A stretch of DNA of 64,000 nucleotides from assembly GCA_900539755.1 (NCBI GenBank), contig UQDC01000010.1, forward strand, positions 28,052 to 92,051, in the 5' to 3' direction. The first letter of the stretch is position 1; every line of letters starts with the position of its first letter. Below the pieces are notes generated by a model. That model made no database searches. It was given only the letters and a program-made list of their open reading frames with translations, and had not been told where the DNA came from. This DNA comes from an uncultured Alistipes sp. Lineage in GTDB: Bacteria > Bacteroidota > Bacteroidia > Bacteroidales > Rikenellaceae. Below are positions 54,451 through 63,576 of this stretch, in pieces. The translations under genes and the position numbers were made by a program.

Positions 54451-56254
54451 AGTAGGGGTAACTGATTTGGAGATTTTTAACATACTCAACCAATTGCGGG
54501 CGAGTTATCGTATCGGTCAGATAGAGCTCAGTAATCAGACTGGCGATCGGAGCTGCAGCAACGCTACCCCAGCGGCCATTCTCGACATAAACCGAAACGG
54601 CAATTTTAGGATGATTACGTGGAGCAAAACAGATAAAGGTACTGTGATCAGCACCATGCGGATTTTGGGCCGTACCAGTTTTACCACAAATGTCGATACC
54701 TTCAATACGAGCCATCCGGGCCGAACCTCCGTCAACATTTACGGCACGATACATTCCTTCGACAATCGGGTCAAAATAACGAGACTCTACTTTTGTATAA
54801 TGTTTCTCATAGAAACGTGCATCGATCGAATCGCGATCATGGATTCGTTTAACCACATGGGGAATTTTATAGTAACCACGATTGGCGATTGTAGCTGCGA
54901 AATTGGCCATCTGCAGCGGCGTACAACCCAATTCACCCTGACCAATTGCCAATGAGATCACCGTTAACCCGTTCCAGCGACCACGATACGCCTTATCATA
55001 AAATTCCGAATTCGGCACGTAACCGTTCAGCTCACTCGTAAAATCGGATCCGAGCTTACGTCCAAACCCAAAGCTGTTCACATACTCCTTCCACACATCG
55101 AGACCTTTGCCAATATCCCCATATTTACGGTTCTCGATAATGTCGCGGAACACATAACAGAAATAAGCATTGCATGAGGTCTGAACCGCCTCCATCAAAT
55201 CCACCGGAGACCAATGGCTGTGACATTTCACTCCACGGCCATAGGGATAACCGCCATGACACGGGTAGGTTTGGGATGGGACTAAAACACCCTCTTGCAG
55301 ACCAACCAAACCATTCAAGGTTTTGAATGTCGATCCGGGAGGATAGCTGGCCATAACGGCGCGGTTAAACAGCGGTCGGCGACGGTCATAGAGCAGTTTC
55401 ATATAGTTATTGCCACGTTCTCGGCCGACCAGTTCATCGGGATCATAAGTCGGGCTGCTCGCCATGACCAATATTTCTCCTGTCTCAGGTTCAATCGCCA
55501 CGACACTACCCACTTTGCCGGCCATCAGCTCTTCAGCCAAAGCCTGCAACCGCAAATCAATCGTACAGGTAATCGCCACACCAGGCAATGGCAGCGTATC
55601 GTACACTCCACCGGCATAGGAGCCTTGAGGGATACCGTGTACATCGACCATCTCAATCTTCACCCCTTTTTCACCACGCAACACCTCTTCATAGGCCTGC
55701 TCGATTCCGCTGCGTCCGATGTAATCTCCCGGGCGATAGTAGGGATCTCTATCAATAATACGATCATCCACCTCTCCTACATAGCCCAGCAGGTTACCAG
55801 CGATTTTAGTCGGATAGGAACGCACCGTGCGATAAACCGTATAAAAACCGGGAAAATTGCGTTCATCGAGCCGCACTTTGATATCTTTGGGCAGCTGCTT
55901 GAACAGTACAGATGCTCGACGACGAGAATAGTTCGAGGCCTTGATCAACTCTTTGCGAATGCGTTCGACCGGATAACCGATGATGCGACTCATAGCCGCC
56001 GTATCAAATGGCTCCACCTCTCGTGGAATCACCATAAGATCGTACGCCTCTTTACTTTGAACCAAAAATTTGCCATTGCGGTCATACACTTCACCACGCG
56101 GCGGATACTGCACCGTATAGCGTAAAGCATTATTATTCGCACTGGTTTTGTAACTGCCATCGATCACCTGCAGATAGAAGAGTCGCAGCAGCAAGATGCA
56201 GAACATCGCCACGACAAACCATTGCAACCATTTTACCCGAGACAGATTACTCAC
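54440..56254 (-). CDS. mrdA: Penicillin-binding protein 2 (elongasome transpeptidase)
   Basis: 604-aa PBP2. One N-terminal membrane anchor (LQWFVVAMFCILLLRLFYLQV) is followed by the dimerisation/pedestal region (PPRGEVYDRNGKFLVQSKEAY) and the transpeptidase domain with active-site S308 in YPPGSTFK, the SxN motif in QTSCNAYF and KTG in ICGKTGTAQNP. It cross-links the peptidoglycan made by RodA. It is encoded between mreD (62-base gap) and rodA (overlap), in the rod-shape operon. Confidence 0.95.
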   Translation of the reverse strand: MSNLSRVKWLQWFVVAMFCILLLRLFYLQVIDGSYKTSANNNALRYTVQYPPRGEVYDRNGKFLVQSKEAYDLMVIPREVEPFDTAAMSRIIGYPVERIRKELIKASNYSRRRASVLFKQLPKDIKVRLDERNFPGFYTVYRTVRSYPTKIAGNLLGYVGEVDDRIIDRDPYYRPGDYIGRSGIEQAYEEVLRGEKGVKIEMVDVHGIPQGSYAGGVYDTLPLPGVAITCTIDLRLQALAEELMAGKVGSVVAIEPETGEILVMASSPTYDPDELVGRERGNNYMKLLYDRRRPLFNRAVMASYPPGSTFKTLNGLVGLQEGVLVPSQTYPCHGGYPYGRGVKCHSHWSPVDLMEAVQTSCNAYFCYVFRDIIENRKYGDIGKGLDVWKEYVNSFGFGRKLGSDFTSELNGYVPNSEFYDKAYRGRWNGLTVISLAIGQGELGCTPLQMANFAATIANRGYYKIPHVVKRIHDRDSIDARFYEKHYTKVESRYFDPIVEGMYRAVNVDGGSARMARIEGIDICGKTGTAQNPHGADHSTFICFAPRNHPKIAVSVYVENGRWGSVAAAPIASLITELYLTDTITRPQLVEYVKNLQISYPYYGK

Positions 56255-56316
56255 CTTCGACTCTCCGTTAGCAAATAAAATTTGAACTACTCATTCAATT
56301 CTCAAACGCAATCAGA

Positions 56317-56844
56317 TCAGTTTTGATCATACCCGCTCTGACGGTTAACTGAGAAAAACTTCTGACAAAAATAGACCAGAATCAACGTGACCACTGAGCT
56401 GCAAATGATCCGTAACAGCGTCAAATAGAAGAAGTGCCACGTCAATGACTCCAAAATAAAAAAGAGGGAGCTATGCAACAACACCATGACTGTTGCGTAA
56501 CGTAAAAAGCGAGCCAATCCAACACGATTGACATTGGGTACTCCACCCTCTTTCACTTCGTCCTTCCCCAATAAAAGGATCAAAGCCGATGGACGACAAA
56601 AAGCGGCGAAAAGTGTAGCAATAGTATTGATTCCAGCCGTACCCATAAAAAGGTCAATGGTCATTCCCAAAGCTGCCGCCAATAACAAAAGAACGGCCCC
56701 AGGAGTGGACATTGGCAACAAAATAATAAAAGCTATGTAGGCTAAAGGGTGTACATACACACTGATTCCAATCCGGCTGAAGAGAAATACCTGCAGGATC
56801 ACCATCACTACATAAAGAATTCCATATTCAATCAAACGATACAT
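56317..56844 (-). CDS. mreD: Rod shape-determining protein MreD
   Basis: 175-aa inner-membrane protein with five or six helices (YGILYVVMVILQVFLFSRIG; AYIAFIILLPMSTPGAVLLLLAAALGMTIDLF, given here by its start and end). The LGMTIDLFMGTAGINT block is the MreD signature. It links MreC to the elongasome. It starts 6 bases after the mreC stop. Confidence 0.92.
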   Translation of the reverse strand: MYRLIEYGILYVVMVILQVFLFSRIGISVYVHPLAYIAFIILLPMSTPGAVLLLLAAALGMTIDLFMGTAGINTIATLFAAFCRPSALILLLGKDEVKEGGVPNVNRVGLARFLRYATVMVLLHSSLFFILESLTWHFFYLTLLRIICSSVVTLILVYFCQKFFSVNRQSGYDQN

Positions 56845-56850
56845 ACGCTT

Positions 56851-57726
56851 CTATTGTTTGATCTCTTCACCATCTGTTTGATTGATTACCCCCTCTTCCA
56901 GCATATTGCGTTCATCGGCATCGAGGTATTTTACGACCAACACATTGTCCAATGCTGCAATGTTACTATGCAATTTCACCTTCACATTGTAGAACGTTGC
57001 ATTCTGCAATGCAAAGCTTTCGACAGTACCGATCATGACCTCGGGGGGAAAAATCGTTGAATAAGCAGTCGTTACAATCGTATCTCCTTTGTGCAGAGGA
57101 GCATATTTCGGCACCTCAGAAAGAGTTACATACTCATAGCTACCACCATCCCAATAAATTGAACCAAAATAGTCAGTACCCTTGATCCGACCACTGGTTC
57201 TGAAATCGCGGTTCAGCACCGACATGCAGACCGAAAAGTGATCGGAACATCCGAGAATATACCCCACGATACCGCCATCGCAAATCAACGCCATATCGGG
57301 CATCATGCCATCTTCAGCACCACGGTTAACGGTAATGTAGTTCTCTTGGCGGGTAATCGTATTGTTGACCACTTTGGCACTGAAATACTCATATTGACGC
57401 ACCCCGTTCGCATACAATACCGAGGAGTCGCCTGCAGCTAACGACAAAGAGTCATCCGCAGACAGGGGCACCTTCATACCATCGAGACGATTGCGCAATA
57501 CGGCCAATTCACGTGCCAGCTCCTGGTTCTCGCGACGCAGATGGAAATAGCTGTTCAAACCCGAAATCTGGGAATAGATACCGCCCACAACATAGTTGGA
57601 GGCGGTAACCAATTTTACTTTCGTGTAGCTCGTACTGTTGGCATAATAGTGAATAGCGAGCGACTCCAGCAGGATAAACAGCAGCAGGAAGTGAATTTTT
57701 TTTATGAACAGAAAAAACTTGATCAT
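56851..57726 (-). CDS. mreC: Rod shape-determining protein MreC
   Basis: 291-aa bitopic protein. An N-terminal membrane helix (IHFLLLFILLESLAIHYY) is followed by a periplasmic coiled coil (YFHLRRENQELARELAVLRN) and the two-barrel MreC domain (ENYITVNRGAEDGMMPDMAL, GIVGYILGCSDHFSVCMSVL, GDTIVTTAYSTIFPPEVMIG). It forms filaments that activate PBP2-RodA. It lies 162 bases after mreB; that gap holds a nested hairpin. Confidence 0.94.
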   Translation of the reverse strand: MIKFFLFIKKIHFLLLFILLESLAIHYYANSTSYTKVKLVTASNYVVGGIYSQISGLNSYFHLRRENQELARELAVLRNRLDGMKVPLSADDSLSLAAGDSSVLYANGVRQYEYFSAKVVNNTITRQENYITVNRGAEDGMMPDMALICDGGIVGYILGCSDHFSVCMSVLNRDFRTSGRIKGTDYFGSIYWDGGSYEYVTLSEVPKYAPLHKGDTIVTTAYSTIFPPEVMIGTVESFALQNATFYNVKVKLHSNIAALDNVLVVKYLDADERNMLEEGVINQTDGEEIKQ

Positions 57727-57818
57727 CTGTTAAACTCGCCATGTGATCCAAACACTACAGACGTGTTCCGATCCGATTCATACCGTTGAACGGCTACGCA
57801 AAATTTGCCAGCTCTATT

Positions 57819-57866
57819 TACGACGCTCTCCCCGCTGTCAGTAAACACTGACAACGAGGAGCGCCA
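57819..57866 (-). other. Nested hairpin between mreB and mreC
   Basis: The inner 7-bp stem (TGTCAGT with ACTGACA, loop AAAC region) is extended by an imperfect outer stem (CGCTC/GAGCG). There is no T tract on the minus strand, so it is more likely an mRNA stability or processing element than a terminator. Confidence 0.45.
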
Positions 57867-57888
57867 CTATTCATCTTTAGGAAATCAT

Positions 57889-58908
57889 TTATTTCATCAA
57901 GAACGAGAATCGGCCGATATTCTTCAGCGCAATTCCGGTACCGCGAGCCACGGCACGCAGAGGATCCTCCGCTACATGGAACGGGATCTTGGTTTTCTCT
58001 GAGAGGCGACGGTCGAGACCTTTCAACAAAGCGCCACCGCCTGCCAGATAAACACCGTTCTTGGCCACATCCGCATAGAGTTCGGGCGGGATCATCTCCA
58101 ACACCTTCATCACAGCTGCATCGATTTTAACCAACGACTTCTCCAAAGCATAAGCCATCTCTGTATAGGAGATTTGGAGGGTCGAAGGCAGCGAAGTTAA
58201 GATATCGGGACCTGTTACGACAAAATCTTCGGGTTCCTCGTCCAATTCCGACATGGCTGCACCGACAGCAATTTTAATATCCTCAGCTGTACGTTCACCA
58301 ATTCGCATATTGTGCTGTTGGCGGACAAAATTCTGAATATCTTCGGTAAAGACATCACCGGCGACATTGATACTTTCACTGCAGACGATACCTCCCAACG
58401 AAATGCAGGCGATCTCGGTCGTACCGCCTCCAATATCTACCACCATGTGTCCTTCCGGAGCCTCGACGTCCAATCCAGCACCCAATGCAGCAGCCATCGG
58501 TTCGTAAATCATATACACTTCCCGACCTCCGGCATGTTCTGCTGAGTCGCGCACCGCACGAATCTCCACATTGGTACTGCCCGAAGGAATAGAGATCACC
58601 ATCTTCAACGAAGGGCTGAACAAACGGCCATTGCTTTTGACCATACGGATCAGTCCCCGAAGCATCAGTTCTGCCGCATTGAAATCAGCGATCACGCCAT
58701 CTTTTAACGGACGGATCGTACGAATATTCTGATGGGTTTTACCATGCATCTGGCGGGCCTGCTTACCGATAGCCACCAGCTTACCGGTATGCTGGTCGAT
58801 CGCCACGATCGAAGGCTCATCGACAACGATTTTGCCGTTGTTTATGATAATCGTGTTGGCCGTACCCAAGTCAATGGCCAACTCCTGTGTCAATGAAAAC
58901 AGACCCAT
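57889..58908 (-). CDS. mreB: Actin-like rod-shape protein MreB
   Basis: 339-aa bacterial actin organising lateral wall synthesis. Phosphate-1 motif IDLGTANTIIINNGK at residues about 13-27, MVISIPSGSTNVEIRAV, phosphate-2 MVVDIGGGTTEIACISLGG and the adenosine motif VYLAGGGALLKGLDRRL. The length equals that of the E. coli protein (347 aa) within a few residues. It starts 4 bases after the purH stop, so it is read from the purH transcript unless a hidden promoter exists within purH. Confidence 0.97.
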   Translation of the reverse strand: MGLFSLTQELAIDLGTANTIIINNGKIVVDEPSIVAIDQHTGKLVAIGKQARQMHGKTHQNIRTIRPLKDGVIADFNAAELMLRGLIRMVKSNGRLFSPSLKMVISIPSGSTNVEIRAVRDSAEHAGGREVYMIYEPMAAALGAGLDVEAPEGHMVVDIGGGTTEIACISLGGIVCSESINVAGDVFTEDIQNFVRQQHNMRIGERTAEDIKIAVGAAMSELDEEPEDFVVTGPDILTSLPSTLQISYTEMAYALEKSLVKIDAAVMKVLEMIPPELYADVAKNGVYLAGGGALLKGLDRRLSEKTKIPFHVAEDPLRAVARGTGIALKNIGRFSFLMK

Positions 58909-58912
58909 AGGT

Positions 58913-60433
58913 TTAATGTTTAAAGTGTCTCAGTCCTGTAAATACCATGGCCATACCGTTGGCATTACAATAGTCGATACTCTCCTGGTCACGGATTGAA
59001 CCACCCGGCTGGATCACAGCATCCACGCCCTCTGCATGAGCCAGTTCCACGCAATCAGAGAAGGGGAAGAAGGCATCCGATGCCATCACTGCTCCGTTGA
59101 GATCAAATCCGAAACTCTTAGCTTTAACTACAGCCTGTTTAAGTGCATCCACGCGTGAGGTCTGACCGATACCGCTAGCCAACAACTGACCGTTTTTAGC
59201 AAAGACAATTGCGTTGCTCTTTGAGTTCTTCACAATCTTATTGGCAAAAATCAGATCGGCCATCTGCTCCGGCGTAACCTGTTTTTCAGTGACGCTGCGC
59301 ACCTCGCCGTCACGACCGCCCACCTTCAAATCACGATCCTGAACAGCCACGCCATTGAGCAGTGAACGGAACTGTTTGTTGCAGCGGGTAGTATCTTTCA
59401 GGCGCAGGATAATACGGTTTTTCTTGCATTCGAGCACTTTCAGTGCCTCTTCGGTATAAGAAGGAGCCAAAATCACTTCGAAGAAGATCTTGTTAACCTC
59501 TTCAGCAGTTGCGGCATCCAATTCACGGTTACAGATCAACACACCACCGAATGCAGAAACTGGGTCACCAGCCAATGCATCTTTCCACGCCTCGAACAAG
59601 GTTGCACGCGAAGCGACTCCACATGCGTTGTTGTGTTTCAAAACGGCAAAGGTCGGCTCTTCGAACTCTTCGATCAAATTGATTGCGGCGTCGATATCGA
59701 GCATGTTATTGTAAGAGATCTCTTTTCCGTGCAATTTATCGAAGAGGCGATCCAGATCACCAAAGAACATAGCGCTCTGATGGGGATTCTCGCCATAACG
59801 CAATGTGGTGCCCTTAATGTAGCTCTGTTTGAATACCGGAATCTGCTCCTGACGGTTGAAGTAGTTGAAGATAGCTGTATCGTAGTGTGAGCTGACATTG
59901 AATGCATAAGCAGCAAAACGACGACGCTGTTCGAGAGTAGTTGCACTCTGCTGTGCTGTGATGATCTCCAACAATTCAGCATACTGATCGACAGACGGTA
60001 CGATCAGCACGTCTTTATAGTTTTTGGCGGCTGCACGAATCAGCGAAATTCCTCCGATATCGATCTTTTCGATAATAGCCTGCTCCTCTGCACCCGATGC
60101 AACGGTCTGCTCAAAAGGATAGAGGTCAACGATCACCAAATCGATCTCAGAAATCTCATACTGTTTCATCTGCTCACCATCCTGAGCATTGTCACGACGG
60201 GCCAAAATACCACCGAACACTTTGGGGTGCAAGGTCTTCACACGACCTCCCAGAATCGAGGGATAACCGGTCAAACTCTCAACTGCGGTTGCCTCGACAC
60301 CGAGACCTTCGATAAATGAGAGCGTTCCACCCGTTGAATATATTTTCACACCATCGGCTGCCAATTGGCGGACGATCGGTTCCAAACCATCTTTGTAAAA
60401 GACTGAAATCAGTGCACTTTTAATCTTTTTCAC
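58913..60433 (-). CDS. purH: Bifunctional AICAR formyltransferase / IMP cyclohydrolase
   Basis: 506-aa enzyme for the last two steps of IMP synthesis. The N-terminal cyclohydrolase half is an MGS-like domain (KSALISVFYKDGLEPI; YSTGGTLSFIEGLGVEA). The transformylase half has RYGENPHQSAMFFGDL and the catalytic Lys-His pair in FAVLKHNNACGVAS. It ends with SDAFFPFSDCVELAHAEGVD and a run ending GLRHFKH. It is first gene of the operon with mreBCD-mrdA-rodA. Confidence 0.96.
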   Translation of the reverse strand: MKKIKSALISVFYKDGLEPIVRQLAADGVKIYSTGGTLSFIEGLGVEATAVESLTGYPSILGGRVKTLHPKVFGGILARRDNAQDGEQMKQYEISEIDLVIVDLYPFEQTVASGAEEQAIIEKIDIGGISLIRAAAKNYKDVLIVPSVDQYAELLEIITAQQSATTLEQRRRFAAYAFNVSSHYDTAIFNYFNRQEQIPVFKQSYIKGTTLRYGENPHQSAMFFGDLDRLFDKLHGKEISYNNMLDIDAAINLIEEFEEPTFAVLKHNNACGVASRATLFEAWKDALAGDPVSAFGGVLICNRELDAATAEEVNKIFFEVILAPSYTEEALKVLECKKNRIILRLKDTTRCNKQFRSLLNGVAVQDRDLKVGGRDGEVRSVTEKQVTPEQMADLIFANKIVKNSKSNAIVFAKNGQLLASGIGQTSRVDALKQAVVKAKSFGFDLNGAVMASDAFFPFSDCVELAHAEGVDAVIQPGGSIRDQESIDYCNANGMAMVFTGLRHFKH

Positions 60434-60475
60434 CTTATGCTGTTTTTAAATTAATTATACTTCACCAGTAAGTTA

Positions 60476-60483
60476 CAAAGATA
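60476..60483 (-). promoter_or_regulatory. -7 element of the purH-mre-rodA operon
   Basis: Minus-strand TATCTTTG, 42 bases before the purH ATG; a CTTTA at 60501-60505 is a weak -33 candidate. No purine riboswitch was recognised in the short leader. Confidence 0.65.
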
Positions 60484-60670
60484 CAAAAAAAGCAATTCAC
60501 CTAAAGATTTCTCATCATATTTCCTGAATTTTCATCCTGACCTGCCCGATTCCTCATTCAAATCAATATTTTAGATTGGATAAACGGTATACAACAAACC
60601 TTAGGGAAAGCGTTTGTTGGAATAGACAAACTATTTCCGGTAAAAGCGAGGAATAATATTTAAAAATCCT

Positions 60671-60678
60671 TAATTTTG
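60671..60678 (+). promoter_or_regulatory. -7 element of gpsA
   Basis: TAATTTTG, 23 bases before the ATG at 60702. No clear -33 box. Confidence 0.6.
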
Positions 60679-60701
60679 TTTTTTGATTGAACTGTAACAC
60701 C

Positions 60702-61709
60702 ATGAGCTATAAGATTGACAAACATGCACGTTACGCAGTGATCGGCTACGGAAGCTGGGCAACTGCATTAGTCAAGATTATACACGAAAACAACCATAAT
60801 GTCGGATGGTATATTCGCAACCCCGAGGTGCTGAACCATATCCGTCAACAGGGATCAAACCCTCGCTATTTGCGGGATGTACATTTTCAGACCAGCCATC
60901 TCAAACTTTCTGACAACATCAATACTACCGTCGAGGAGGCCGATGTTTTGATTCTGGCTGTTCCGTCCGTCTATCTGCAAGCCACTCTCGAACCGTTAAC
61001 ACACTCTTTGCACGATAAATTCGTCATTTCAGCCATCAAGGGAATCATTCCCAACGATCTGTTGACCATTACCGAATACATCAACCGCCGGTATGAAATT
61101 CCGTTCTCCCAATTAGGGGTAATCAGCGGCCCTTGTCATGCCGAGGAGGTGGCTCTCGAACGACTCTCATACCTGACCGTCGTATGCAAGGAGATCGACA
61201 ATGCTTGTACAATAGGAGAAACAATTCATACCCCTTATATCAATGTCAGCCACTCGACAGATATTTATGGTACGGAATATGCCTCTGTCTTGAAAAACAT
61301 TTATGCCATCGCTGTGGGGATTTGCATCGGCCTCGGTTATGGAGATAATTTTCTGGCCGTATTAATTGCAAATTGTGCGATGGAGATGTCACGATTTATC
61401 GAACAGACCTATCCGGACCAACGCAACACATTTGCATCGGCCTATTTAGGAGATTTATTGGTTACCTCATACTCTCAATTCAGCCGCAATCGTCGATTTG
61501 GGCTGATGGTCGGCAAAGGTTACCCCATCGATGCGACAAAAATGGAGATGCACATGGTGGCAGAGGGATATTACGCAAGCGAATGTATCGCTCAACTAAA
61601 CAAGAGATTCAACGTCAGAATACCGATCGCCGAAACGGTACATCGTATTTTGTACAACAATGAACCTCCCCGCCCCCTGATTGCACGACTAACGGAACTG
61701 TTGGTTTGA
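60702..61709 (+). CDS. gpsA: Glycerol-3-phosphate dehydrogenase [NAD(P)+]
   Basis: 335-aa enzyme reducing dihydroxyacetone phosphate to sn-glycerol 3-phosphate for phospholipid synthesis. The nucleotide-binding start AVIGYGSWATALVKII has G-Y-G-S-W-A in place of the standard GxGxxG. Other landmarks are ILAVPSVYLQATLE, ISAIKGIIPN, GPCHAEEVALE, EYASVLKNIYAIAVGICIGLGYGDN with the catalytic Lys, and ETVHRILYN. The start at 60702 follows the promoter; the longer frame begins five codons earlier at TTG. Confidence 0.94.
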   Translation: MSYKIDKHARYAVIGYGSWATALVKIIHENNHNVGWYIRNPEVLNHIRQQGSNPRYLRDVHFQTSHLKLSDNINTTVEEADVLILAVPSVYLQATLEPLTHSLHDKFVISAIKGIIPNDLLTITEYINRRYEIPFSQLGVISGPCHAEEVALERLSYLTVVCKEIDNACTIGETIHTPYINVSHSTDIYGTEYASVLKNIYAIAVGICIGLGYGDNFLAVLIANCAMEMSRFIEQTYPDQRNTFASAYLGDLLVTSYSQFSRNRRFGLMVGKGYPIDATKMEMHMVAEGYYASECIAQLNKRFNVRIPIAETVHRILYNNEPPRPLIARLTELLV

Positions 61710-61773
61710 CCGACACAAAATCATAGCTAACTTTAAGGCCGTATGTGCCTTTTCATAATAACTCATATAGATT

Positions 61774-63117
61774 ATGAACAATTTCACTATCAACATTGAC
61801 AAGATCTACGGCACCGTGAGCGCCGCTGATATTGCTGCCCTAAAAAGCGAAATGGAACAGGGTAACCGTATGCTTTCTGACGGCAGCGGTAAAGGAAATG
61901 ACTTCTTGGGATGGGTCAACCTGCCCAGCTCAATCGGTTCTGCTGAGCTTGAAGCTATTCACAAATGCGCTGATCAACTCGCATCATTAGCCGACGTAAT
62001 TTTGGTGATCGGTATCGGAGGCTCTTATTTGGGAGCCAAAGCGGTTCTTGAAGCCATGAGCGATCCTTTCCAGCTGCTGAATAAAAAACAAGATAAACCC
62101 ATTGTTTTATTCGCGGGCCAAAACCTGAGCGAGGATTATCTCTACGAGTTGCTCGAAGATACCAAACCATATCGCATTGCAGCTATCGTTATCTCTAAAT
62201 CAGGTACGACCACTGAACCTGCCGTTGCTTTCCGTCTGATCAAGAAAGAGATCGAAAATCGCTACGGAACCGCAGAGGCAGCTAAACGTATTGTTGCTGT
62301 CACCGATGCAGCACGTGGAGCTCTCCGCACTTTGGCAACCAACGAAGGTTATGCAACCTTTGTCATTCCAGACAATGTCGGTGGCCGTTATTCTGTGCTG
62401 ACTCCGGTAGGTCTGCTGCCGCTGGCCGCTGCCGGTATCAACGTAGATGAGCTGGTACGTGGTGCACAAGATATGGAGAAAGCTACTGCAGTCGGGGTTC
62501 CGTTCGAACAGAACCCTTCAATGATCTATGCTGCTGCGCGTACAGCCCTGTATCGTGCCGGTAAAAAAATCGAAATTCTGGCCAGCTACGATCCTAAACT
62601 GCTTTATGTGTCAGAATGGTGGAAACAACTTTACGGTGAAAGTGAAGGTAAAGATGGCAAAGGCATTTTCCCTGCCAGCGTGACTTTGACTGCCGATCTG
62701 CACTCTATGGGTCAATACATTCAACAAGGTGAGCGTACCTTGATGGAGACTGTTGTCAGCGTAACCACCCCCAAACACAAAGTAGTTATCGAATCAGATG
62801 CTGATAACCTCGATGGCTTGAACTATCTTGCAGGCAAACGGGTGAGCGAAGTAAACCGCATGGCCGAGATGGGTACCATGTTGGCACACTTCGACGGTGG
62901 AGTACCCAACATCCGTATCGAGATTCCTGAAATCAACGAATACTATATCGGTGCATTGCTCTACTTCTTCGAAAAGGCGTGCGGTATCAGTGGCTACGCA
63001 CTGGGAGTAAATCCATTTGACCAGCCTGGTGTAGAGGCATACAAAAAGAATATGTTTGCCCTGCTCGGTAAACCTGGTTACGAAGAGGCCGGCGAAGAGC
63101 TGCGCAAACGTTTATAA
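61774..63117 (+). CDS. pgi: Glucose-6-phosphate isomerase
   Basis: 447-aa phosphoglucose isomerase of the short Bacillus/Thermotoga length class (about 450 aa; E. coli Pgi is 549). It has the sugar-phosphate motif VIGIGGSYLGAKAVLEAM, VISKSGTTTEPAVAFRL, the catalytic Glu block near the centre (ESEGKDGKGIFPASVTLTAD) and the late FEKACGISGYALGVNPFDQPGVEAYK signature spanning residues 395-421. It is 64 bases after gpsA and probably co-transcribed. Confidence 0.95.
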   Translation: MNNFTINIDKIYGTVSAADIAALKSEMEQGNRMLSDGSGKGNDFLGWVNLPSSIGSAELEAIHKCADQLASLADVILVIGIGGSYLGAKAVLEAMSDPFQLLNKKQDKPIVLFAGQNLSEDYLYELLEDTKPYRIAAIVISKSGTTTEPAVAFRLIKKEIENRYGTAEAAKRIVAVTDAARGALRTLATNEGYATFVIPDNVGGRYSVLTPVGLLPLAAAGINVDELVRGAQDMEKATAVGVPFEQNPSMIYAAARTALYRAGKKIEILASYDPKLLYVSEWWKQLYGESEGKDGKGIFPASVTLTADLHSMGQYIQQGERTLMETVVSVTTPKHKVVIESDADNLDGLNYLAGKRVSEVNRMAEMGTMLAHFDGGVPNIRIEIPEINEYYIGALLYFFEKACGISGYALGVNPFDQPGVEAYKKNMFALLGKPGYEEAGEELRKRL

Positions 63118-63163
63118 TAGACAATTTCACGACACAATAGCCAATGCTATATTGTGAGCCATA

Positions 63164-63196
63164 AAAAAAGCGGAGAAGACTCTCCGCTTTTTTTAT
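63164..63196. terminator. Bidirectional terminator between pgi and the small membrane protein gene
   Basis: A perfect 13-bp stem (63164-63176 with 63181-63193) and a 4-base loop, A tract before and T tract after. A second weaker hairpin (around 63134-63157) lies just before it. Confidence 0.92.
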
Positions 63197-63237
63197 ACAC
63201 CTTATCTAAATCTTGGCTTAAGGTATTTGTAATTTGA

Positions 63238-63552
63238 TTATAGGGCTAATGCCGTAGCAAATACTGCACCAAGGATAATAAGAACAATCAAACCAATGAA
63301 AGTGATGATCAAACCTGCAATGGCAAGGCCTTTGGGTGTACGGAATACACCAATCACTGAAAATATCAAACCTAAAACCCACAGAATCCAGCCGAGTACC
63401 GGAACCCAACCCAGGAATAATCCCAACAAGGCAAGTACAAAACCGGCCACTCCCATTCCATTTGTTTTGGGAGCTTCTGGGACCGCTTGATTAACGATGA
63501 TAGTAGGCTGCGGAGTAACGGGCTGCCCAGCGTCTGGTTGAACTTGATCCAT
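63238..63552 (-). CDS. Small DUF4190-like membrane protein
   Basis: 104-aa protein with a Pro/Gln-rich polar N-terminus (about residues 1-33) and two or three helices full of Gly, Leu and Ile. GMGVAGFVLALLGLFLGWVP and GLAIAGLIITFIGLIVLII are typical of DUF4190-type proteins. Function is unknown. The start at 63552 (MDQVQPDAGQ) is preferred; the longer frame adds eight codons. It converges with pgi. Confidence 0.75.
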   Translation of the reverse strand: MDQVQPDAGQPVTPQPTIIVNQAVPEAPKTNGMGVAGFVLALLGLFLGWVPVLGWILWVLGLIFSVIGVFRTPKGLAIAGLIITFIGLIVLIILGAVFATALAL

Positions 63553-63576
63553 AACTGCTACAATTAAATTAAACAA

